Part shown: positions 25,563 to 34,225 of the stretch, in pieces
Layout of the letters: the number at the start of each line of letters is the position of its first letter
How positions within the stretch are numbered: the first letter of the stretch is position 1
Assembly (NCBI GenBank): GCA_965249955.1
Contig: OZ252261.1
Location: 186,001-250,000 of the forward strand
DNA: 64,000 nt
DNA from: SB11 sp965249955
GTDB lineage: Bacteria; Bacteroidota; Bacteroidia; UBA8524
Direction of reading: 5' to 3'
Notes under the pieces: generated by a model
The model's database searches: none
What the model saw: only the letters and a program-made list of their open reading frames with translations
What the model was told of the DNA's origin: nothing
Program-made: the position numbers and the translations under genes

Positions 25563-27002
25563 ATGAAAATGAAACATACGGATAAGGCTAAACGCCTATT
25601 GTTGGCAATAAGCATACTTTTGCTTTATCCGTCGTGTTCTTATTATGCACGCAATGCTGCGCAGTTTGATGCACAACTTACCAGCGGTAATATAAAAGAA
25701 GCCTACAAAATTGTTAGTACTAACGAGAAAAAGTGGGACAAGGGTAAAGACCGTGTACTGTATTATTTAAACAGAGGTACACTAGCGTGGATGCTGGGAA
25801 ACAACCAAGAAAGCTATAAGTATTTTTTAAAAGCCGATTACTACTGGGAAGATTTGGGTATTGATTATAGCCGCGAGGCATTATCATACCTTATTAATCC
25901 CCGTGTGAAAGAATACGGTGGTGAAGACTTTGAGGGGATAATGCTTAGCTACTACCAAATATTGAACTTTATACAAATGAACGATTTGGAACGAGCGCAA
26001 GTACAAGCTCGTCGCTTAATAATACAACTAAACCAAATTGACGATAAGTATAAAGACTGGCAGGGCAAAAACAAAAGTACTAAACTGCAACACAATGCCT
26101 TTGCCCACATGCTTTTGGGGTTGGTGTACGAGTTGAACAAAGATTATAACGGTGCTTTTATAGCTTACCGTAACTCACTAAAATTTTACGAGGACGAATA
26201 CAGTAACTTTTTTGGACTGAATGCGCCTTTGCAACTTAAAAAGGATTTACTACGTACTGCCTACCTCTCAGGTTTTCCGAACGAGGTAGATTATTACAGC
26301 AAAAAATTTAATCTTCCTTTTGACCCTAAAATTGACGCGACAGGTGGAAATCTTATCTTTTTTTGGGGCAATGGTCTTGGCCCTGTTAAACAACAAACAT
26401 CGGCTGAGTTTGCAGTAGTAAAAGGTTCACAAACAGGCTGGTATACCTTTAACAATCCCAACTACGGATACTCTATACCTGTTTTTGTAGGTGGCAATAG
26501 TAATAATAACAATGCCAGTGGTAACCTAAGTGATATTGAGTTTGTGCGAGCCGCCTTCCCTACTTATGTTGAGCGTAAACCATTTTATCAAAATGCTACA
26601 CTAATTGCTAACGGACAACAACATCCTTTTGAGGCGGTTGAGGATGTAAATGCTACGGCCATGAAAACCCTTAACGACCGTATGCTTATAGAGTTTGGTA
26701 AAACACTGGCTCGTTTGGCTTTGAAAAAAGTTGCCGAACACCAAACCAAAAAAGAAAACGAAGAGTTGGGTGCAGCGGTAGGACTTATAAATTATTTTAC
26801 TGAGCAAGCTGATACAAGGGGCTGGAACAGCTTACCACACACCCTTTACTATACTCGTTTATCAGTGCCGCAAGGCAAACAGCAAGTAAAACTAACCTTG
26901 CAAGGATTAAATAATGCGGTAGATACTGCTACCTTTAATTTTGATATAAAACCCAACAGAACTTACGTACAACCTTATCAAACTGTGCAATCTCACTACT
27001 AA
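25563..27002 (+). CDS. COG3014-like lipoprotein paired with LpoB
   Basis: 479 residues. Lipoprotein signal with lipobox LYPSC. Residues about 40-240 are helical and TPR-like (YLNRGTLAWMLGNNQESYKYFLKAD, FEGIMLSYYQILNFIQMNDLERAQVQARR, MLLGLVYELNKDYNGAFIAYRNSLKFYED). The C-terminal half is beta-rich (KGSQTGWYTFNNPNYGYSIPVF, TRLSVPQGKQQVKLTLQGLNN). This matches COG3014 proteins encoded beside LpoB, so a role in peptidoglycan synthesis control at the outer membrane is likely but unproven. Confidence 0.75.
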   Translation: MKMKHTDKAKRLLLAISILLLYPSCSYYARNAAQFDAQLTSGNIKEAYKIVSTNEKKWDKGKDRVLYYLNRGTLAWMLGNNQESYKYFLKADYYWEDLGIDYSREALSYLINPRVKEYGGEDFEGIMLSYYQILNFIQMNDLERAQVQARRLIIQLNQIDDKYKDWQGKNKSTKLQHNAFAHMLLGLVYELNKDYNGAFIAYRNSLKFYEDEYSNFFGLNAPLQLKKDLLRTAYLSGFPNEVDYYSKKFNLPFDPKIDATGGNLIFFWGNGLGPVKQQTSAEFAVVKGSQTGWYTFNNPNYGYSIPVFVGGNSNNNNASGNLSDIEFVRAAFPTYVERKPFYQNATLIANGQQHPFEAVEDVNATAMKTLNDRMLIEFGKTLARLALKKVAEHQTKKENEELGAAVGLINYFTEQADTRGWNSLPHTLYYTRLSVPQGKQQVKLTLQGLNNAVDTATFNFDIKPNRTYVQPYQTVQSHY

Positions 27003-27028
27003 TGGCTATTTTCGCAGCCATTTAGATT

Positions 27029-27493
27029 ATGAATAAAGATTTTTCGCACTACACAACACAAAACCCTGATTTTGTAAATACCATACATCAAAAACTAGAA
27101 GGGCAACACTTTATGCACCACATAGGTGCAAACCTTACCGTTATTGAAAAAGCCTATATAGAAGCTGAGCTGCAAATGGAAGAAAAGCATTTGCAACAAG
27201 CAGGCTTTACACACGGTGGCGTAACGGCTACTTTGTGCGATTTGGTAACAGGTTTTGCAGCATTCTCGTTAGTGGGATTGGGTGAAGCAGTAGTAACCGC
27301 CGACCTAAAGGTGAGCTACCTAAACCCCGGTGATGGCGAACGCCTTATAGCAAAAGGTTGGGTAATAAAACCCGGCAACATGCTACACTTTTGCGAGGGC
27401 GAGGTTTGGATAGACAAAAAAGGAAAACTTACCCAAATAGCCCATTGCACAGCACTAATGGCTGTGGTAAAAAACTTGGCCAAACGTGATTAA
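27029..27493 (+). CDS. PaaI-type hotdog thioesterase
   Basis: 154 residues. Hotdog-fold acyl-CoA thioesterase: QAGFTHGGVTATLCDLVTGFAAFSLV holds the conserved HGG region, then VVTADLKVSYLNPGDGERLIAKGWVIKPGN. The substrate is unknown. It is 26 bp after the COG3014-like gene and ends at a strong terminator. Confidence 0.85.
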   Translation: MNKDFSHYTTQNPDFVNTIHQKLEGQHFMHHIGANLTVIEKAYIEAELQMEEKHLQQAGFTHGGVTATLCDLVTGFAAFSLVGLGEAVVTADLKVSYLNPGDGERLIAKGWVIKPGNMLHFCEGEVWIDKKGKLTQIAHCTALMAVVKNLAKRD

Positions 27494-27511
27494 ACAAATC
27501 AACTAGCATAC

Positions 27512-27559
27512 AAAACACACAAGCCGTTTGAAACAAGTTTCAAACGGCTTGTGTGTTTT
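27512..27559. terminator. Bidirectional terminator
   Basis: 23-bp perfect stem (27512-27534 with 27537-27559, 2-nt loop), core CACACAAGCCGTTTGAAAC, with A-rich and T-rich flanks. It separates the thioesterase gene from the convergent small secreted protein gene. Confidence 0.9.
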
Positions 27560-27583
27560 ATGTTCTTAACAACAAAGAGGAAT

Positions 27584-27958
27584 TTAGAATATCTCGAGCG
27601 TATAATCGGTTCCCGTAAAATTCAAATCAAAATTAAAAATTGTGCCTGCACACGAGGTATAAGTAAACATTATTGGGTTTGATGTAATGGTTACAGGTAT
27701 AGTAACAGTTACAGGTGGCGTACAGCTATTATCAACAAATGTTACTACAATCGAGTTTAAATTACACCCAGTAGTATATGGTGTAAAAGTTGTGGAGGTT
27801 GCCGGTGCATTAACTACAGTTTTGCCACACGGGGCATCAAAATTAAAAGTTATGTCAACCTGAACTGCCATGTTGTTGTTAACATAAATGTCTTGAGCAA
27901 TAGCTTGTTGCCCCGCAACAAATAGTACTGCAAAAAATAATAGTTTAATAGCTTTCAT
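27584..27958 (-). CDS. Small secreted protein of unknown function
   Basis: 124 residues from the ATG at 27958 (a TTG three codons upstream is less likely). Signal peptide 1-21 (ending QAIAQ), then a Thr/Val/Asn-rich beta domain with four Cys (APCGKTV, YTTGCNL, NSCTPP, YTSCAGT) that could form two disulphides. Not recognised; probably a secreted beta-sandwich. Confidence 0.65.
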   Translation of the reverse strand: MKAIKLLFFAVLFVAGQQAIAQDIYVNNNMAVQVDITFNFDAPCGKTVVNAPATSTTFTPYTTGCNLNSIVVTFVDNSCTPPVTVTIPVTITSNPIMFTYTSCAGTIFNFDLNFTGTDYTLEIF

Positions 27959-28050
27959 AAAATACAATATGTTAGAATTTGTATCTCAAAAATAGCTGAG
28001 CAATCTATACTCATATAAAAAAATATACCTAGGTAGTTTTGTATAACAAA

Positions 28051-28078
28051 AAAGGCTGCAACAAATGTTGCAGCCTTT
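28051..28078 (-). terminator. Terminator of the first T9SS cargo gene
   Basis: 13-bp stem AAAGGCTGCAACA/TGTTGCAGCCTTT with a 2-nt loop, running into TTTTTTT on the minus strand, 27 bp after the stop. Confidence 0.9.
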
Positions 28079-28104
28079 CTTTTATAAATAGCTTAACTAA
28101 ATTA

Positions 28105-29460
28105 TTAGCGAACTACGTTGATTTTTTTAGAACCAATTAGTACATCACCTGATTTCAAAGTGTAGAAGTATACACCTGGTTGGAAATCAACAGTGGTACT
28201 TGCAGTATGCTCACCAGCTTCAACTTTTTCGTTGTTTAACACGGTAGCAACTTTTTTACCTAATAGGTCATAAATTTCGATAGTAACATTACCTGCTGTT
28301 TTCAAAGCATAGTCGATAAACAAAGTATTACCGTTAGCAACAGGGTTAGGGAATGCTTTACCTAATGAGAAACCTAAATCTTGAACCTCACGAGCGCTGG
28401 TAGTAGATACACCACTAACACGAGCAAGAGTGTTGTTGAAAATAGGTGAGTTGAATGCTGAACCCGGCATGAAACCACTCCAACCTGTAGGTAGAGTTTG
28501 ACCGTAGCGAGTTGAGCTATAAAGTATTAATGAGTTATCGGCATAGTTGCGGCTACGTAAAGTAACTGGCAAACCACCGTTGTTTTGATCGATACTTACA
28601 AAGCGGTAACCGAAATAGTTAACACCATTTGCTGGACGAGTAAAACCTCTTGATTCGATAGTATCACCTACGTTCCAAGCGTGACCAGGCCTAAAGGTTA
28701 CTGTATAAGCAAACCAGCTAGCAGGGTTACGGCTAATTGCATCACCGGTGGTACGTGAAATGGTAGCGCCTACAGGCAAAATCATAAAACGTGAACCCCA
28801 ACCTGTTGATGAGAATGTAGTAGTATCAGCAGCGGTTAACAATACAGTATCTACTTTAAAGAAAGACTCACCTGATAAACGAGCTTGATCTAAACCTTCA
28901 ACACCTGCATATAGCATAGTATCACCAGTGTTAAAAATAATGCTACCACGACGTATTTGACCTGTAGTTGCATTGTTATAGTAGTATACAAAGCAAGTAT
29001 CTACAACATTAACATCAGCGTTGTTCCTGCGATATAGGTAAGCAAAGCCTACTGAATCCCAAACGTAGCTATCTCTTTGTGCAAAAGGTTGAATAGGATT
29101 GTTTGGATCGCTAGGTACAGCAGCCCAGTTTTCGTGACGTAAATCGAAAAGGTGTCCCCAAGCATGAGAGAACACAGAGCTTACTTCGTTGTTTTGATTC
29201 ACATTAACAACTGTAGAATCAGGGAATACAAGGCTTACGAAATTGTCGAAAGGACCCGTAGCGTTGTTGCGAATAAATTCTTCTGGATCGAACCAACCAT
29301 TAACAGAACCACCTTGTTTAGAGAAGGTGCTTTGTGATGGAGAGAATTTGTCAGAAGATGGATAATTTTTGTAGTCCTTTGGTAATGCTATGGTTTGCTG
29401 TGCAGAAGCGTAACCATAAGCCATAATTACTAAAGCCAGTAACAGTACTTTTTTCATCAT
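28105..29460 (-). CDS. T9SS type A sorting domain protein (paralogue 1)
   Basis: 451 residues from the ATG at 29460 (MMKKVLLLALVIMAYGYASAQ is a clean signal peptide; a longer frame adds 16 implausible residues). The body begins GWFDPEEFIRNNATGPFDN and contains LFDLRHENWAAVP. The last ~75 residues are a type A sorting domain: LGKAFPNPVANGNTLFIDY, VTIEIYDLLGKKV, GVYFYTLKSGDVLIGSKKINVVR. It is exported through the T9SS to the surface or medium. It shares its body with the next gene. The function is unknown. Confidence 0.85.
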   Translation of the reverse strand: MMKKVLLLALVIMAYGYASAQQTIALPKDYKNYPSSDKFSPSQSTFSKQGGSVNGWFDPEEFIRNNATGPFDNFVSLVFPDSTVVNVNQNNEVSSVFSHAWGHLFDLRHENWAAVPSDPNNPIQPFAQRDSYVWDSVGFAYLYRRNNADVNVVDTCFVYYYNNATTGQIRRGSIIFNTGDTMLYAGVEGLDQARLSGESFFKVDTVLLTAADTTTFSSTGWGSRFMILPVGATISRTTGDAISRNPASWFAYTVTFRPGHAWNVGDTIESRGFTRPANGVNYFGYRFVSIDQNNGGLPVTLRSRNYADNSLILYSSTRYGQTLPTGWSGFMPGSAFNSPIFNNTLARVSGVSTTSAREVQDLGFSLGKAFPNPVANGNTLFIDYALKTAGNVTIEIYDLLGKKVATVLNNEKVEAGEHTASTTVDFQPGVYFYTLKSGDVLIGSKKINVVR

Positions 29461-29581
29461 TGTTGGTTTTTTAAGAGTGCAAAAATAAGTAATTAAGCGT
29501 AATGTCAAATAATTGTTAAATGTTTTTACAACCTTATAGACTAATAGCCGTTTTGAAATGTTGTGGTGGTATTAAAAAAAA

Positions 29582-30853
29582 TTATTGAGTAAGTAATATT
29601 TTCTTCACATCAACAGTAGTTTGTGTGGTAGTTTCAGTCAACAAAACATAGTATACCCCTAATAATAAACCACTTGGTATAGCTAACTCCAAATTGGTTT
29701 CACTATCACCATTACAAAAAGTATTTGTAGTATATACGGTTTGGCCTAACATATTTTTTATTAAAACGGTATAATTTGCCGTCTCTTTACTGTGCAAGGT
29801 AAGCGTTAACACATCATTTTTTGCGACAGGATTAGGGTACAAGGTTGTAATTTGGGCTTTTTTAGATTTGTTTATCTCCAGCACACTTATTGGCCTGCAA
29901 GCTCCCCCTATATAAACACCACAATGCAAATACTGCGCTGTTGGATATACTACCCAGGGCACATAACCCTTTATATTGTTATAACTACCTCCATAAGCAT
30001 TTTCATAGCTTAGTAAAACCGAGTTTTCACTATAATTTACTGTATATAAACTAGTTGGTAGTTTAACTTTTGTAGTATATACGCCAAACAAGTTGGCTTT
30101 ATTTTTATCATTTGCACTTACCCCTACTGTATCTCCGCTAACATAGTTATACCCTGGCTTAAAGTTTATGGTATACCCAAAAAGGATTTTGGATGTTGAG
30201 ACTCCGATAATTGGACGCCCACCTTGAAAGTACGTACCATTAAGTCTTTCACGAATGTTTTTTACTCCGTATCGGCTTGATGTATCTTTAGTTGTTAGCA
30301 ATATTGTATCAACGCTATGAAAATTTTCGCCTGTTTTAGTGTTGTGATTAAAGCCCTTAGGAAATGCTATTGCCATGGCATTGTTAGAAGAAAAAACATA
30401 CTTTGTTTGAAGAATTTGGGTATCAATAAAGTTTTGATAGTAGTATAAAAACAACGTATCAATAATAGTACTATCTATAATACCCCTTATATATGTATAA
30501 TTAAGCCTTAAACTATCTACAGCAAAAGAACATCTTGTAGGGCTAATACTAGGTATATTGTATTGCAGTGGAACAGCAACTGCGTTCCAGTTCTCATGCT
30601 GTACATCAAATATCTGACCTACTGCATACCCTGTAAAAGGGGTAATATTTCCGGTTTTATCAACCTTTTTAACACTACTATCAGGAAAAAGCCAAAACTC
30701 TGTAAGATAATCACTAGGCAAAACAGCATTGTTAGCTATAAACTCTTCATTATTATACCAACCAACAATAGTTTCTGTCGTACTCTGCCCTCTCCCCTCT
30801 ATGACAATAAGAAACAGGCTAAACAAGAAAAATGCTTTGTATAGTTTACGCAT
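29582..30853 (-). CDS. T9SS type A sorting domain protein (paralogue 2)
   Basis: 423 residues. Signal peptide 1-22 (ending EGRGQS). The N-terminal block GWYNNEEFIANNAVLPSDY, the FPDSSVKKV segment and IFDVQHENWNAVAVP align with the neighbouring T9SS protein, as do later GENFHSVDTILLTTKDTS and the YTINFKPGYNYVSGDT repeats. The C-terminus is a type A sorting domain (TTLYPNPVAKNDVLTLTLHS, VLIKNMLGQTVYTTN, GVYYVLLTE). A tandem duplication of a T9SS cargo family of unknown role; 121 bp separate the genes. Confidence 0.85.
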   Translation of the reverse strand: MRKLYKAFFLFSLFLIVIEGRGQSTTETIVGWYNNEEFIANNAVLPSDYLTEFWLFPDSSVKKVDKTGNITPFTGYAVGQIFDVQHENWNAVAVPLQYNIPSISPTRCSFAVDSLRLNYTYIRGIIDSTIIDTLFLYYYQNFIDTQILQTKYVFSSNNAMAIAFPKGFNHNTKTGENFHSVDTILLTTKDTSSRYGVKNIRERLNGTYFQGGRPIIGVSTSKILFGYTINFKPGYNYVSGDTVGVSANDKNKANLFGVYTTKVKLPTSLYTVNYSENSVLLSYENAYGGSYNNIKGYVPWVVYPTAQYLHCGVYIGGACRPISVLEINKSKKAQITTLYPNPVAKNDVLTLTLHSKETANYTVLIKNMLGQTVYTTNTFCNGDSETNLELAIPSGLLLGVYYVLLTETTTQTTVDVKKILLTQ

Positions 30854-30901
30854 AAGGTGGTTTTTATTATCTCAGACAGAAAAAACAAGACCAACGTTTG
30901 C

Positions 30902-31606
30902 CTATACTATATCGCCCAATTGGGGGCGAATAAGTAAATCCTCAATAACAGTTGATGGCGAGGTATTGTAAGCCCCCCAAATAGCATCGGCAATATCTTT
31001 AGCAGGTATAAAACGTTCGTTGGGCAAATCAGTACCCTCCCACGATGCTGTAAAAGTTGCACCGGGTAATACTGCGGTTACTTTTATATGTTTATCCTTC
31101 ATTTCTTCGCGAAGCACCTTGGTCATCCCATACAAAGCATATTTGCTAATACAGTACGAGCCTCCATTTATATAAGGTGTAATACTTGCCGTAGAACACA
31201 TATTAAATATATGGCTGTGTTTCTTTTTCATCACCAAAGGCAATACCCTACGGGTAAAATGATAAGGTGCTACTAAATTTAAGTTTAGCTGAGTTTCAAA
31301 AGCACCTTCTTCTTCCTCACTTATTTTACCGGGTATAAATACGCCAGCATTGTTTACCAATACATCAATGCTTTGCCACTTGTTGTGTATGGCTTGGGCA
31401 AAATTTTCTAAATCTTTGGTTTTTGCCATATCACAAGGCATAGCCAATACTTCAACACCGTATTGTTGTGCCAAATAGCGAGCAAATTTTTCTAAATCTT
31501 TTTTATTACGTGCACACAGGGCAAGAGCAAAGCCTTCTGAAGCAAATTTTTCGGCTATAGCAGCACCTATTCCTTTTGATGCACCTGTTACAACTACTGT
31601 TTTCAT
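30902..31606 (-). CDS. Short-chain dehydrogenase/reductase
   Basis: 234 residues from the ATG at 31606 (MKTVVVTGASKGIG); an upstream extension lacks a sensible start. NAD(P) motif TGASKGIG at 7-14, NNAGVF in the middle, the catalytic Ser in MCSTAS and Tyr-x-x-x-Lys in SYCISKYALYG. A classical SDR; the substrate is unknown. It is divergent from the MlaE gene. A TACTTTTA box just before ATG suggests a very short leader. Confidence 0.9.
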   Translation of the reverse strand: MKTVVVTGASKGIGAAIAEKFASEGFALALCARNKKDLEKFARYLAQQYGVEVLAMPCDMAKTKDLENFAQAIHNKWQSIDVLVNNAGVFIPGKISEEEEGAFETQLNLNLVAPYHFTRRVLPLVMKKKHSHIFNMCSTASITPYINGGSYCISKYALYGMTKVLREEMKDKHIKVTAVLPGATFTASWEGTDLPNERFIPAKDIADAIWGAYNTSPSTVIEDLLIRPQLGDIV

Positions 31607-31706
31607 GCCATAAAAGTAACGTTTAGTAGTCAAAATAGTGCAATTGAGCCAAAGCAAGTATGCAATACCATTGCAAAACATTTATCTTTACCGCCTTATT
31701 TAATAC

Positions 31707-32444
31707 ATGAATATTTTTTACCATTTCGGCCGATACTTACTATTTCTTAAAAGTATGTTTACGCGCCCAGAAAGGTTTGCCATATACTACCAGCGCACTA
31801 TGATGGAGATGGTATCTATAGGCATAGGCTCGCTACCCATTGTTGCTATTATTTCGCTGTTTATTGGCGGGGTTACCACTTTGCAAATTGCTTACCAATT
31901 GGTTACCGGTTTAGTACCCAACTCTATAATAGGTTCTATTGTTAGCGATAGTACCATATTAGAGTTTGCGCCTACCATAACCTGTTTAGTACTTTCAGGT
32001 CGTGTAGGCTCAAGCATAGCATCAGAAATTGGCACAATGAAGGTATCAGAACAAATTGATGCCCTAGAAGTGATGGGCATTAACTCATCGGGCTTTTTAG
32101 CACTGCCAAAAATTACTGCCGCCTTGTTTGTATTTCCCCTGCTTATTATGTTGGCTATGGGATTATCTATATGGGGCGGTATGATGGTGGGCGACCTTGC
32201 TGAGATTTTGCCCAGCGAAGCCTTTGTTCGCGGAGCTCGCTCAAGCTTTAGAGGTTTCACTGTTACCTTCTCACTTATCAAATCAGTAGTATACGCCTTT
32301 ATCATCACCAGTATATCGTGCTACCAAGGGTATTACACTACTGGTGGGGCACTAGAGGTGGGCACATCAAGCACCCGTGCAGTGGTATACAGTAGCGTTA
32401 TGGTTTTATTTGCCGATTATTTGTTGGCACAACTGCTTTTATAA
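31707..32444 (+). CDS. MlaE-family ABC transporter permease
   Basis: Membrane subunit of an ABC lipid transporter (Mla type) moving phospholipid between inner and outer membranes. 245 residues, about five to six membrane segments; MlaE/YrbE signatures include GIGSLPIVAIISLFIGGVTTLQ and LVLSGRVGSSIASEIGTMKVSEQIDALEVMGI. The stop lies 3 bp before the start of the ATPase gene, so the two are co-translated. The MlaD-type substrate-binding subunit is not in this cluster. Confidence 0.93.
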   Translation: MNIFYHFGRYLLFLKSMFTRPERFAIYYQRTMMEMVSIGIGSLPIVAIISLFIGGVTTLQIAYQLVTGLVPNSIIGSIVSDSTILEFAPTITCLVLSGRVGSSIASEIGTMKVSEQIDALEVMGINSSGFLALPKITAALFVFPLLIMLAMGLSIWGGMMVGDLAEILPSEAFVRGARSSFRGFTVTFSLIKSVVYAFIITSISCYQGYYTTGGALEVGTSSTRAVVYSSVMVLFADYLLAQLLL

Positions 32445-32447
32445 ATA

Positions 32448-33176
32448 ATGATAGAACTAAAACAAATAAATAAAAGTTTTGGCGATAAGCACGTGCTGCA
32501 AGATGTATCTGTTACATTTAAAAAAGGACGACCTAACCTTATTATAGGGGCAAGTGGTAGCGGCAAAAGTGTATTAATGAAATGTATGGTGGGGCTGATG
32601 CAGCCTGATAGTGGTGAGATTTTGTATGAGGGAAAAGACTTTACTACTATTAATTACGACGAGAAAAAATTAATTCGGCGTGAAATAGGTATGCTTTTTC
32701 AGGGAGGTGCTTTGTTTGATTCGCTTACAGTAGAACAAAACATAATGTTTCCTCTGAATATGTTTACCGAAATGAGCAAAGAGGAAAAGCACGATAGGGT
32801 AAACTTTTGCCTTAACAGGGTAAATATGCAAAATGTTAACAAGCTGCTACCATCAGAAATTAGCGGGGGTATGAAAAAACGTGTGGGTATAGCCCGTGCG
32901 ATAGCTATGAACCCTAAATACCTTTTTTGTGATGAACCCAATAGCGGACTAGACCCTATAACCAGCCGCGTGATTGATAGTTTGATTTTAGAGATTACTG
33001 AAGAGTATGATATGACTACTATTATTAATACCCACGATATGAAAACGGTATTTGATATAGGCGACCATATTATATACATCTATAAAGGTAAAAAAGCATG
33101 GGATGGCGGAAAGGATGACATTACAACTGCTGATAGCGATGCCCTGCAAGAATTTGTAAAAGCTTCTGTTTTTTAG
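32448..33176 (+). CDS. MlaF-like ABC transporter ATP-binding protein
   Basis: 242 residues. Walker A GASGSGKS at about 34-41, Q-loop in MLFQGGALFDSL (the GGALFDSLTV stretch is typical of MlaF), signature ISGGMKKRVGIARA, Walker B YLFCDEPNSGLDP, switch His in NTHD. The energising subunit for the MlaE permease 3 bp upstream. Confidence 0.94.
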   Translation: MIELKQINKSFGDKHVLQDVSVTFKKGRPNLIIGASGSGKSVLMKCMVGLMQPDSGEILYEGKDFTTINYDEKKLIRREIGMLFQGGALFDSLTVEQNIMFPLNMFTEMSKEEKHDRVNFCLNRVNMQNVNKLLPSEISGGMKKRVGIARAIAMNPKYLFCDEPNSGLDPITSRVIDSLILEITEEYDMTTIINTHDMKTVFDIGDHIIYIYKGKKAWDGGKDDITTADSDALQEFVKASVF

Positions 33177-33616
33177 TAGTTGCTATAAAAAGTAAACCCC
33201 ACTATTGTGGGGAAGTACTTTGAACAAACAAACCTACCTTAACTCGCTTGTTGCTTACTACTTACTTCATGCGCATTGATAGAAAAATGCAGAAAACCAA
33301 ATGATGACTTTTTAAACTGCACTTGCAATATACCACCCTGCATAACCCTATTTTTACTAATGCTACATATACTTACCGTATAGGCAGTTTCAGTTATTTA
33401 TAGGGCTAAAACAAACACATTTGGGTTGAAATGCTGAGGTAAAATAGATGATAATGGGCTAAAAAAACTGCGGGGGTAATAACTGCAAAAAGCTACCAAC
33501 GGCTTACCATAAAAAATCTACTTTCAACTAATTGATTTATAAATATTTTACTACCAAATACACCCTAATATATACAACAACAAGTGTTTACTTTTGGTAA
33601 TAAGTGTACAGTGGTA

Positions 33617-34010
33617 AATTGGGGTAACAGGGGTAACACACTGTTGCAGGTGTTACCCCTGTTACCCCAATTACATATAGTATTAATAATCAATTCAATA
33701 AAAAAACAGCATTACCATTAGTGTAACACTGTGTAACGTTTCATAGTGTTACGTTATGTTACACAGTATATCTTAAACCATTAACATTCTTGTTATCAAT
33801 ACAATATATAAATAATACATACAGTTCAAGAATAGGGGTAACAGGGTAACAGGGTAACAGGTAACACCAAAAGTGTTACCAGTTACCCCCTTCAACCTAA
33901 GCATAAATAAAAACCATAAATTACATCATAAAGAACTGATTTTATGATAATTATACATAAAGTAATACTTTAAGTGTAACATAACAGCTAAGTGTTACAG
34001 TTTGTTACAC
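33617..34010. repeat. Cluster of GTAAC/GTTAC inverted and tandem repeats
   Basis: Four dyads: 33617-33639/33650-33672 (23-bp perfect arms, inner CTG/CAG extends the stem); 33728-33737/33758-33767 (ACTGTGTAAC); 33852-33867/33873-33888 (16 bp, one mismatch, loop CAAAA), preceded by tandem AGGGTAAC units from 33835; and 33974-33981/34003-34010 (GTGTAACA). About seventeen GTAAC or GTTAC pentamers lie in 400 bp, far above chance. No gene overlaps. Confidence 0.85.
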
Positions 34011-34031
34011 CTAGAGAAATTAACCCAGCCC

Positions 34032-34198
34032 GTCACCCTGAATTCATTTCAAGGTCTCATTGCCCAATTCATGTATAATGTAGAAAAGATGCTGTCTAGA
34101 AAGCTTTCGGAATTAGCATTACTAAAGGCAGGCAAGTAGTTAGGCTATTAAGCATTAAAGACAGCAATTCCGTCATGTCGAATTTAGTTCAACATCTT
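34032..34198. repeat. Two decayed GTCAT-type palindromic elements
   Basis: 34032-34058 (GTCACCCTGAATTCATTTCA plus AGGTCTC) and 34172-34198 (GTCATGTCGAATTTAGTTCA plus ACATCTT). Both are followed by (A/T)TTGCC, like the copies near 14 kb and 40 kb. Confidence 0.65.
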
Positions 34199-34225
34199 AT
34201 TGCCAATAATAACCTAAAATACCAA

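Larger units (their letters stand above)
33177..34225. other. Gene-free stretch of about 1 kb
   Basis: No credible open reading frame on either strand. 33177-33600 is AT-rich with only a weak 6-bp stem after the ATPase gene (33197-33212, CCCCAC/GTGGGG). 33617-34010 carries the GTAAC dyads listed separately. 34032-34198 carries decayed interspersed palindromes. The AT content and the lack of coding suggest decayed or non-coding DNA. Confidence 0.8.

Noticed and set aside
33833..33850. TAGGGGTAACAGGGTAAC matches the I-SceI homing-endonuclease site at 16 of 18 positions
   Set aside because: The match follows from the local AGGGTAAC tandem repeat; no LAGLIDADG gene is present and I-SceI belongs to yeast mitochondria. 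Treated as coincidence.
33617..34010. CRISPR array
   Set aside because: The repeats are short dyads without constant spacing or spacers, and there are no cas genes.
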